Positions 23,290-33,200 of a stretch of DNA of 64,000 bases are shown one piece after another. The notes below the pieces were generated by a model. The model did not search any database and was not told where the DNA came from. It was given only the letters and a program-made list of their open reading frames with translations. This stretch comes from Nepenthes gracilis. Its lineage: Eukaryota > Streptophyta > Magnoliopsida > Caryophyllales > Nepenthaceae. A program made the translations under genes and the position numbers. How positions within the stretch are numbered: position 1 is the first letter of the stretch; each line of letters starts with the position of its first letter. Location: positions 22,709,716-22,773,715 of the forward strand of contig BSYO01000003.1 in NCBI GenBank assembly GCA_033239525.1. The letters run 5' to 3'.

Positions 23290-24170
23290 ATCATAATTGT
23301 GGGAGGAAACACTAAATATTTTTCTATTGAAATAGAAGTACATCAAGGATCTACAGAGTCTTTACCATTTGCCTTATGGATAAACTTGCAATAGATGTCT
23401 AAGATAAGCTTTTCTAGTATGTATGATTTACCGATGATATTATTATAATAAAGGAAGGTAGAGAATGTATACAAATAAAATTATAATTTAGATTGAGATT
23501 CTTAAATCAAAAGGAGGTTAAGATAAAATAGACAAAAAATTAAATATGTAAAGTGTCATATTATTGAATAAATTAATGATTAAAATATTTATAAAAACAT
23601 TAGATTTATTTATTTTGGATTCATAATTCAATAAATTAAACATATAAATAATGACGTGATACACAATAATATAGATTGGTCGAAATGGTGGATAATGACG
23701 TGATACATAATAATGTAGATTGGTTAAAATTGTGGATTACATCACTTGTGCCTTAGCAATCAAAATATACTACCAAAACTGAAATAAATATATTGCAGGA
23801 TGTCTAATATGCTTGCTATATTTTATGGATCTAAATATTGGCCAATTAAATAATGGCTTGTGAAAACATAAACTTTAAATAAATGAGAATGTTAAAATAG
23901 ATAAGTAAAAATATTAGAAGTTAAGATCAAAGATAATTAGATTCATAAATATTTAAAAAATGATCTCTATAGAAGACAAGATGAAGAAATGCCATTTGAG
24001 ATACTTTAGATACTCAAAACGTTTGAGAAATAAAATGTATGTGAAGAACTATAAGTTTGTGGTGATTGGTAAAAAGAAAGAATAAGATAGGCGTAAAAAA
24101 AATATGGAATGACTTGATGAAAAATAATTTACATGCATATGTAATCTCTCAACAAATATTACATTAAATC
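23290..24170 (+). pseudogene. RTE-type LINE reverse transcriptase 3' fragment
   Basis: A decayed but readable match to the C-terminal half of plant RTE-type LINE polymerase. GGNTKYFSIEIEVHQGS corresponds to the GLHQGSALSP block, followed by an LPFALWI segment, a degraded FADD-like region near 23,430, and later YFGFIIQ and NDVIH..DWSKW matching the YLGSIIQ...VNHRI...WMKW pattern. Many stops and frameshifts are present. The endonuclease and N-terminus are missing, as in 5'-truncated LINE copies. Confidence 0.6.
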
Positions 24171-24358
24171 AAGGAAAATTAAATAAATAAATATGTATCC
24201 CATCTATTAGAACATGACAAGGCTTCATTATTATTGTCATATTATTTAAGGAATTTAAATGCAGAAAAAATAGCCAAAGTTGGATGAGAAATTGGCAAAG
24301 GTTAGGGAGTTGTTGGAAGAACATGGACATGAAAAGGGAAGAGTTTGGGATATATATA

Positions 24359-25420
24359 TGATACGTTTTGGATCTAAATTTTGAATAGATTCGGGTTAAG
24401 TTATTTGTCAGGCTTTGGTTCCATCCACTGAGTTTCAGATCCCGCACATCACAATTTCAAATAAGAGGTAAGGTGATGGCGGGATATGGTTCCACCGAAA
24501 ATACTCCGACACTCAAGTCAATAAGTAGCATTCTAAGAATAGAAGGTGGATGTAATGAATGCAAAAAAAGAATGATGGAGTGTGTATATGAAGGTATGTG
24601 GGAATGTACTCTTAGAGAGAGTAGCTTTGTTGTTATTACTCGTGAGGAATAGACACTCTAAGTACTGAGTTCACAGGGAACTAGTAGCAGAGAGAGAGAG
24701 CATTAGGACGCTTCTGAGAGCTTGAGAGCTTTAGTGGCTGCCTTTCTTATACAATGAGGCTGGATGCCTGCCTTCCGAGGGGGATCATTGCCTTTCCTAT
24801 GCTAGCATGAGCACCATACCTAATTGAAACGGTCAAGGAGGCAGATCTCCTTCCTTTTGCACATTATAACCGTTAAGGTTTTCTACAAATCACGCGTGGA
24901 TCCTGGCGCCTTCCTCCCGGAATGTGCTTTGGTTTTGGAGGTGACCGTTGCAATGAATATTGCCTTCTTTGGAGATGTGAAAAATTAGGGCAGACAACCG
25001 TTGTAGCTTGAAGATGGACATGTGGAGCAATTTAGGCTTGAGTCACGTGCGTCTTGGGCCTCAGCCGGTCTACTTGCTGCTTCTTTGGTCAACGGATGCG
25101 TTGACTGTCCTGAGCTTAGATGGGCCATCTGAATCTTGGGCCTCTGCCGACCCACTTGTTTCTCATCTGGTCAATGCTACCGTTGACTGTCGTAGATAGA
25201 ACTGGGCCACTGTTGATTTGGGCAGTTTCCTTATTTTTGGGCCAGCTTGCTATTGGGGTCCCCATCACTAGCCTCCCATATTGGTGGCTTGGGAAGTCGG
25301 CCTCCATCATGTTCATGATGAGATGCTTCTAGTTGTGTAACTTGTATGAGATAATTTGATGAGGAAACTAGCAGTGATTTTGGTATGCTAATCGCTTTGC
25401 TTGCAACTATCAACTGTAAT
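24359..25420 (-). repeat. Tat-2 3' LTR, minus orientation
   Basis: TTCCACCGAAAATACTCCGA and then CACTCAAGTCA (about 24,490) is the reverse complement of the U5-end block of the Tat-3 LTRs near 63,790, and AAATAAGAGGT also lines up. U3 lies to the right and contains two inverted W-box pairs (25,087-25,106 and 25,169-25,188). Both outer limits are approximate. Confidence 0.6.
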
Positions 25421-25432
25421 GTCAAGATTCGG

Positions 25433-25890
25433 AGAACAAAGCTGTAGAAAGCATTGACCGCCATGTCAAGATCCAAAGAGCTGAGCCAAAAATAAATAGT
25501 TGATCAGATACGTTGATCATCCTTGTAAGAATCTGGAGAACTGGCTAAAATGAGCATTGATTGGATTCGTTCACCGTCTTGGTAAGAATTCGGAGAACTG
25601 GCTAAAGAGAGCATTGATTGGATTCGTTTACCGTCTTAGTAAGAATCCGAAGAACTGGCTGAAGAGAGCATTGATCGAATTCGTTAACCGTCCTGGTAAG
25701 AATTTGAAGAGCTGAGCTGGTAGAAAAGTTGACTGGATTCGTTCACCGTCCTGTTAAGAATCTGAAGAACTAGCTGAAGAGAGTATTGACCAGATTCATT
25801 GACTGTCCTGGTAAGAATTCGGAGAGCTATGCCGGAAGAAGAGTTGACCAGATTTATTGACCGTCACTTCAGAATCTGGAGAACTTGCGT
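25433..25890. repeat. About 63-bp tandem array beside the Tat-2 LTR
   Basis: About seven degenerate units contain GGTAAGAATTCGGAGAACTGG, then CTGAAGAGAGCATTGA, then TTGGATTCGTTCACCGTC. Tandem arrays between coding region and 3' LTR are known in Tat/Ogre elements. Confidence 0.88.
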
Positions 25891-26089
25891 GGATTGAATC
25901 GACGCGTTATTATATCGCCGGACTGGCAGTCAAAAAGTTTATCACGTGTCATCATGCAATGAATTTGTGATCCCGGTAATTAATTCACTAGAAGATCCGA
26001 TTGGACTGCATCCTCTCCGAAAGCGACATATGTCCATAATGATGGACACATCTTTTCGATGCGCTGCCTTACTCCAACGACTGCGTGCT

Positions 26090-26098
26090 TTATAAAAA
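26090..26098 (+). promoter_or_regulatory. TATA box for the Tat-2 antisense ORF
   Basis: CTTTATAAAAATC lies about 85 bp before the ATG at 26,179, preceded by GC-richer sequence and followed by a CT-rich leader (CTCTCTTCTTGCTCC). It points against Tat-2 pol, so the extra ORF probably had its own promoter. Confidence 0.5.
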
Positions 26099-26178
26099 TC
26101 GTATGTCAATTCAAACTTCCCATGCTTTCCTCCTCCGAAAATTTCTAAATCCTTATCTCTCTTCTTGCTCCTACTTTC

Positions 26179-27953
26179 ATGGCTCTCTCCGTTACAGAAA
26201 TTGTCTCTATTATTTCCACTGGGGAAGTGAGAAATTGTACATTGAGTTCAACATCCCACCACAGATTGTGTTCACGATGCCTAGGGAGTAGGGTAGGGCT
26301 TGCTCTCCTCCTGAGGATCACATTGCTGTATATAAGGCTCACCCAAGGAGTGGGCTTAGTCTCTCTTTACCAGAGGAGCGGCTTACCATTTTCACAGCGC
26401 TCAGAGTTCCTATCAGCTTCATGCCAATGCCGTGCGATATCTTTGCTCACTGTGTGTTTTCCTTCATCACCATTCATGGCAACTAACGGTGGAGGCTGTG
26501 AGGGTGATGTTTCGATTCACCCAGAGTGGGGATTGGATCTCCTTGTCCCCCAGGAAGCTACGCATTAGCGGCACCATCTACGATTCCCTCAAGAACTGGA
26601 AGGATCATTACTTCTTCATGTGCATTACTGATACCTGGCCCTTATCCCGGAATTGGGGCAAGGTTCCTGATAGCCTCACCAGGACACCCATAAGGAAGAG
26701 GTGAAAGCTGTGGCGCCATTATTGCAGTTGGTGAAGGGGCATCTCTTCGAATTTAGGAGGGATCACCTGGTTTCTAGAGAGGAAGTCAGGAAAGCTCGTT
26801 GGGTCCTCCTTCACCAGTTCAGAAGGTCAGGCTCCACCGCCAGCGGCTTCTCAACATAAGAGGAAAGCAAGCATTCTTGCCATCGGTGAGGCTGGCACAC
26901 TTTCTACCGGTAATACTCCTAGCAGTCCAAGATAGAAGAGGGTTGTGATAATAGAGCATTCTTTCTCATCCTCTACAGAGCCGAACTACAAAATGGCCGA
27001 ACAACTCACTAAAATCGAAGAGTGCTCCAGAGTAGAGGCTTCTATGGAGGATTTTGAGGCCATTGTGCGAGCTGCTACAAGAGCCACTGCTGCTGTGCTA
27101 TTGCAACCGAAGGACTTGGCGGCACAAGCCGAACCAATGGAGCCGTTGCCTGGGGATGTCAAATTGGAGCTGGCTGCCGAGCTATGAGTTGAGCCGGAAG
27201 AGTTAGCCACGGAGCCACCTGTGGCGCTAGGAGAGCCAATCGCCGGAGAACTTTTTAGGGCGGCTGACATTAGCACAGAGCTAGCACAAGAGACTATTGT
27301 TCCAAGTCTCCTGGCCGTCTCGCTAGAGGAAGCTGCTGGTGAGACTTCAGCGGAGCGGGCTCAGGAGGCTGCGACTCCAAGTTCTCTGCCACCAGGCCTA
27401 GGGTTGTAGGGCCGATCAATAAGGAGGCAACGAAAAGTTTTTCGGGTAACTTTTCAATACTTGCCCTCTTTTCTTCCTTTGCTATTGCTTCCTAACTTCT
27501 TTGATTTCCTACAAGAGGAAAATATATTGGCTGCTATGCACAACGGATTGCGCCAGAGGGACGCTGTGGTCTTAGATCAGGAATAAGATCCTCCAGCTAG
27601 AAGAGGAGATAGATTTGCTAAGGGCCCAAGTCCAGAGGCAGTAGGAGGAGAAGGCCGCCCTTCAATCCGAGTTGAGAGCATTATCTGCAGGACTAGAAGA
27701 GGAGGCTGCCTAGGCGGAGAGGCTCACAGGTGAGCTCCAAGGAAGGATAGCGTCATTAGAGAACAAGCTATCCACTTGCTTGTATCCACAGGAGGTTACT
27801 CATGCACTATGGGCACGACTCTGAGAAGGCATCAACATTTGTCACCACATTGTCCAGCTGGAGGATCCTGATTTTTCCATTGGTGTCCTTGACCCCGCAA
27901 ACCGTAGTGCCTGGCGGCGTGAGAACCTCGTGGACTATTCCTGGAGCACATAA
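26179..27953 (+). pseudogene. Tat-2 extra ORF (PF04195-like), antisense to pol, broken
   Basis: Runs opposite to Tat-2 pol. The N-terminal block FNIPPQIVFTMPRE, then PPEDHIAVYKAH (about 26,245-26,345), matches the 'putative gypsy type transposon' family. Further on come SGDWISLSPRKL and LKNWKDHYFFM (26,530-26,625). A linker rich in Ala, Glu and Pro covers 26,945-27,410. It is followed by a likely intron (GGGTAAC near 27,445 to CTACAAG near 27,514) and a coiled coil (LQLEEEIDLLRAQVQ, then SELRALSAGLEEE), with a conserved tail ending in a stop at 27,951-27,953. At least two frameshifts and several stops are present. Similar genes are widespread in plant genomes as transposon passengers. Function is unknown. 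Confidence 0.7.
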
Positions 27954-28379
27954 GGGCCTCTCCTGCGTCCTCTTGGGAGCTCTACTCCCTAGCTGTGATT
28001 TTGTACTTTTTCTTTCTGGTTATACTTGTAAATATATCCTTGTCATCAATAAAATAACTATTTTACTGACGTGTTGTGTTCCATGACTTTACTCTAATTA
28101 GCCATTTGCTCTTTGCACCGGCCGGCCATCTTAGTGGACTTTGTATGAGTTGGCCTACTGTCTCGTAACATTGGAGACAGGTGTTGTGCTCTCGGATGGA
28201 TCTAAGTCCTCGAGGAGACATCAGGGTGAATCCTGATGTCATTTAAAGTTGGTTTTATACTTGAGTGTGAGTTGAGGTTTGGGTGGCGCTGCCCATGTAT
28301 AATTCTGGGCAGCGAACTTTTAGACAGAGCACTTTTCTCTTGATTTGTTGACTGTCATAGACTGATCACGCTATTTTCT
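27954..28379. other. Non-coding Tat-2 tail between extra ORF and minisatellite
   Basis: Follows the antisense ORF stop and includes a likely 3' UTR with AATAAAATAAC near 28,048, a plausible poly(A) signal for that ORF. Further on, GCGCTGCCCATG and GGGCAGCG near 28,290-28,310 are shared in inverse orientation with Tat-1. Confidence 0.5.
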
Positions 28380-28570
28380 GCTGGAGGAGGTTGGATGACC
28401 AAGGTTTAATTCGACCGCTTATGGGCCTCCTGGATGACCAGAGTATAATTTAATCGCTTATGAGCCGCCTAGATGATCAGAGTTTAATTTGACCACTCAT
28501 TAGTTGTCTGGATGACCAGAGTATAATTCGACCGCTTTTGGGCCCCCTGGATGGCAAGAGTTTAATTGCG
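28380..28570 (-). repeat. Minisatellite in Tat-2, same unit as in Tat-1
   Basis: Four units with GGATGACCAGAGT, then TAATTCGACCGCTTATGGGC, then CGCCT. They are the reverse complement of the 15,277-15,440 unit. Confidence 0.87.
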
Positions 28571-28769
28571 AATTGGTGAAAAACTACCCAACTTAGTGAC
28601 AATCTAGGTTATTTATTTTGTATAACTTGCAAGTAAACATTCATATAAAAAATGAAAAAGAAGGAAAAGAGAAACATGGCATGATGCAAATGAAAAACAA
28701 TTTTCTTTTACTAATAATAAGGTATGTTACAAGCATCCTTTATGTCATACAGATGACCTACCTGGGTCT

Positions 28770-29849
28770 TCACTGGTAACAACACTTCAAGTGGATTGTA
28801 TTCCACGTCTGTGGGACCAACTTGCCATTCTGAGTTCGGAACTTGTATACTCTATTTTGCAAAATGGCTAAGACTAGAAACAAATCTTCCCAATTCAGGG
28901 AAAGCTTATTCCGGTTGGGTGTCTTTCCTACAGCCTCTATGCTTTGTAAGATCAAGTCTCCAACTTCGAATTGCTGTACTTTTACTTTCTTGTTGTAATA
29001 GCAAGCGATTCGTTGCTGGTAGGGTACTGTCCTCATCCTACTATGTCATGGGCCTCCTCCAGCAAGTCTAGATGTTCCCTAATCTTCTAGGAGTTATCAA
29101 GTGGATTGAAGGCTTCGACCCTAAGATTTGGGAGCCCAATCTCAACTGATATTACCGCCTCAGTCTCGTAACAAAGGCTGAGGGCCGTCGTCGTTCTAAG
29201 AAGTTGGTCGGCCTTCTATCTCCCAATTCTGGAAACGTGGACCAGGTTCAACTTATCAAATCTCCAAATAGTGTCATTCGCCTTAGCAAATATTTGGCCA
29301 AGAGAGGGTTGCACGCCTTGAAGCTCCTATTGATCTGGTTAATGGTTAGCTCTGACTCATTGTAGACAGTTAGCCGCTTGGCTGAGCACTCTTTGGCAAG
29401 TCATAACCTAGCTAACAGGGCTTCGTACTAAGCATTGTTACTGGTCACTAAAAAATTGAGTTTAAGAGAGTACTTCACCTCAAACCCATATGGGGTCCTT
29501 AGGACCACTTCGGCACCACTGTCTGAGTTGGTAGACGATCCACCCATGTTTAGAACCCATTCTAGCTTTTCTGGATGGTGATCCACATCCTCAGTGGGGT
29601 GCTCATCGACAATTGGGGTCGTGATCTCGATGATGAAGTCGGTTAGGGCTTGCCCCTTGATAGCTGGCCTGAGCCGAAATTCGATGTCGGACTCTCCCAA
29701 CTCGATGACCCACTTAACCATACGTCCGAAAACATCAGGTTTTTGAAGGATATTTTCAGTGGCTGGTCGGCCAGAACAACCACGCAATGAGCCTTGAAAT
29801 AGGGTCTCAATTTTTGACCTAAGAAGACGAGCGCCAGGGCAAGCTTCTC
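28770..29849 (-). pseudogene. Tat-2 RNase H joined to integrase C-terminus
   Basis: The N-terminal part (29,849-about 29,280) has KWVIELGESDIEFRLRP, AIKGQALTDFIIE and the second RNase H opening MGGSSTNSDSGAEV, then FLVTSNNA. Near 29,190 the reading passes directly to ETEAVISVEIGLPNLRVEAF, which is late integrase, and ends with TVPYQQRIACYYNKKVK, FEVGDLILQ and TWNTIHLKCCYQ (28,770). The rest of RNase H, the zinc domain and the integrase core are deleted. The final integrase residues that Tat-1 lacks are preserved here. Confidence 0.78.
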
Positions 29850-30166
29850 TGCAATATACCAAATATTTTTATCTGATTTAATTGAGTTTATTTATTTCTT
29901 TTGAGTAATTAGGATGTGATAAAAATTAATTAAATATTATAAAAATTTTGGAGAAATATTTGGAATTATTGGGCTACCGCCCGCAGTGCGCCCATTCGAT
30001 CGCCTGAGTATCGATTTGAATTTTGGGATTAAGAGAAAATGTAATATATATATACAAATTTATATAATAATAATATGTATAATAATAATGATGATGATAA
30101 TAATGATGGAATCAGGAAGCAGAAGGGAAGAATGAGAGAGCAGGGGTTTGGGTGAGGGTTTCGGGG

Positions 30167-30204
<38 letters not shown>

Positions 30205-33200
30205 GAGAACAGTGTAGGTAGAGGTGGCGCATAGGTCGGCGGTGGCCGGCGACTGCCGTGCACGGAAGTGGCCGACTGGGTGTCGCGGCAGTGGCTGCAG
30301 GAGCCCAAAGCGAGGAGGAACTGCGTGAAGGAGAATAGTAGAAATGAAGGCCTTTGGGTCCGATTTCGAGCTCAAGCTAGTTGGAAAAAATGTAGAGCAC
30401 GTCGAGAGAAGTGTTCTCATACTCACTATTTGCTCTCTTTTGATTTTTATCCATTTTTTCTGGTATTCTCGTCTTAATATCCACTCAAAATGTGAAAAAT
30501 TACTTAGCTCATGATTAATGTTTAAAAATATGTAACTATTTGTCCAATTTATTATCCAAATTGGTATCACCAAACCCTAACCCACGCCCAAATTCGGGAT
30601 TCCCATTTTCCCCTTCGTAATATGTTAAATTGATTTCGAAATATGAATCACCACGTCCAAATTATATATATGTAGACCAGACGTCCGATCTCATATGAAT
30701 CGACCCGTTCGCAGCATCCGAACGCTCTAACTGAACACTGTTACTGTTCACCCGAGATATAATGAAAAATTTACATGCTTCCACCATATTTAATTGTTAT
30801 AAGATTCATGTCTAATTGTTTAAGTGTAAGTGTAAGCTTCAGAATAAGTATTTGAGCTCTGTTTGCAAAGAAAAGTGTTCTGGAGGACCTAAAGATGAAT
30901 TTGCACATTGGTGGTCAGGAATTCTACTCTTCTCCACAAATTATGATATTCATGAATGTAATTCGAATTGTCAGTTTGCAAGCAAGATAATAAGCTTTTG
31001 AATATTTGGAGGAAAATTTCACATTTGAAAATTTGTTGGATTTGATCTCCTAGATGGGGATATTTGTAATATGAGTTGGTGGATTCTCCCTCAAAAGAAT
31101 GATGAATTTTGAAACTAGGACTATAGAATTATGTTCTCTGGGTAGTATTCTCTGGCTGGCCATTAACATCATGGTGGAAGCTAGAGAGTTACTTTGGCTG
31201 TGTATCCCGGCCGCTTATGTGAGTGGGTGACGTTCATGGCATGCCTTAGGATACTACTATGGAAGGACGGGGACCGCCTCTGGACCGCAGGAGGTAAGGG
31301 TAGCTGGTGACTGGCACACCACTATGCCACGTGGTATTTGGCCTATTAGGGGCGATTTGTTTAGACGTACAGTACGTGTGATTAATATAAATAATCATGT
31401 GGGGTATCATGATCCTTCATCGTTTTCCCATACATTTTGCTAGTAAGACCTAATGGCCCTAATCCGCAAAGATTAATATAAATAATAAATGCGGTAAAAC
31501 ATGATAAATGGCAATATGCATTCCTAATTGCCCTTTTTTCCTCTCATGTTTCTTTGTGATTGCAAGTACATGTTACCCCCTTTCCATTATTATTTTTTTT
31601 GTTCTTTATTGTTTGATAGTAATGTATGATTTCACTTGTTGAGCTATTTACTCACTCTTTCTTCTTCTTCCTCCAGATATGAGCCACGAGCTGATACCCG
31701 ATTAGTTAGAGTAAGGAGAGGAGTCACCTAAGGAGAAGTGTTGTGCTTCTAGGGATGTGACGACCCGAGTTTCAAAATATGATAATTGGAAGGTAATTTA
31801 GTTAAAATAAGCAAATTGTGTTCAAAAGGTACAGGAGGAATGGATTGGAAAGCTCAAAGAATTCAAAGAATCGAAATTAGTAAATCGGGAACTGAAATTG
31901 TAAGCTGTGAAATGTTAATTCGTAGACAAGGTTTTGGATTTTAAATTGTGATAATCATGACTTATTGAGGTTATATAATAAAAAATAAGGTCCAAGGATG
32001 TGAAATATTGGGTTAGAATGGTCAAAATGAGTCCCGAATGGCAAAAACGCGAAGTAGGCTTACTGCAAGCCTGACCTATGCCTTCCGTGGGCTATAGAAT
32101 CCAGATTTGGCTGTGCTCACTGTGCGCTCGAGCCGGCCTGGGCAATAAAGCTGCGGTCGTCGCACACTCACCGCACGCTCGAGCGCTAGGCCATTTTAAA
32201 GCCCCGTGCTGTTTAGAGATTTTTTTTTTCCCACGCAATCAAACCGACGAACAAGAGAGAGAAAGGAGGAGATCGAGGCTGTGGATTTCGAATCCGGCTT
32301 CGAGGTACTTAGAGAAATCATAGAGCACGTCGAGGCAAGTACATTTATACCATTTTTCTTTCATTTCTGTTGATTTTCGTCCGATCCCCTTCGGGTATTT
32401 TGTCCCGATACCCGATCCTATGTGTATCATTATGATTCCCATAGTCTAATTATATATATATATAAAATTCATCGTCCGATTCATTGTTTCCGCACCGTTA
32501 TGCGCATCCGAAACCCTCACCCACGCGAGTGTACTGTTCATGCGCTATCCGGTGGATTCCGGCCTTTGATTTTTGGGGCTTTTGCATGAATTAGAACTAG
32601 AATATGATTACTCATATACCCCATAAGTTAATTCATTGGTTGGGTACCCGATTTAGTGGAATTATGTGAAATTCCGTTCGTGAAACCCTAACCCTATGCC
32701 CAGGTGGTTTCGGGCTTCAATTTTTGGGGCTTTTGACTTATTTGGAACTAGATTATGATTATACATGACTTAGGTAAGTTGATTTACCGATTGGGTATCC
32801 GAAATTGTGGAATTTGGTGGAAATTCGTTTGCGTATCCCTTGGCCCGCGCCCGAACACCGTTTGAGCCTCTATTTGGAGTTAAATGTATAAATCGATTTG
32901 TATATATGTGCACTATTCACATGTACTGTTCACGGGTACTGTTCACCCGAGGATTTCGGATGATATTTTGTGTAATATTTCCATGATTAAATGCCGATTA
33001 AGTGATATGTATTTGTGTAAATTCAATTATTCAATTTGAAAGTTTCGGCATGCCCAATTTCGAAGGAATTCGTATTCGGAAGTTCTTCAAGTTATTCTGC
33101 TCCTTCCGGAGAGAGAGGAAGCTGAGGTATGACAGTATGCACGAAGAGGAAGAAAAGGGGAGAAACCACTTGTTCCAATCCTATCCGGGTAAAAACAACG

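Larger units (their letters stand above)
24359..29849 (-). mobile_element. Tat-2: truncated Tat-type retrotransposon
   Basis: Read on the minus strand: RNase H remnant, integrase C-terminus (to 28,770), minisatellite (28,570-28,380), extra ORF on the opposite strand (27,953-26,179), 63-bp tandem array (25,890-25,433), 3' LTR. The layout mirrors Tat-1, and the shared minisatellite is inverted as expected. The 5' half is not seen; the element is cut at 29,850 by a Del-type LTR. Confidence 0.7.

Noticed and set aside
26986..27276. 96-codon minus-strand Ala/Ser-rich open frame
   Set aside because: Shadow of the acidic linker of the plus-strand extra ORF; GC-rich codon bias opens both strands.
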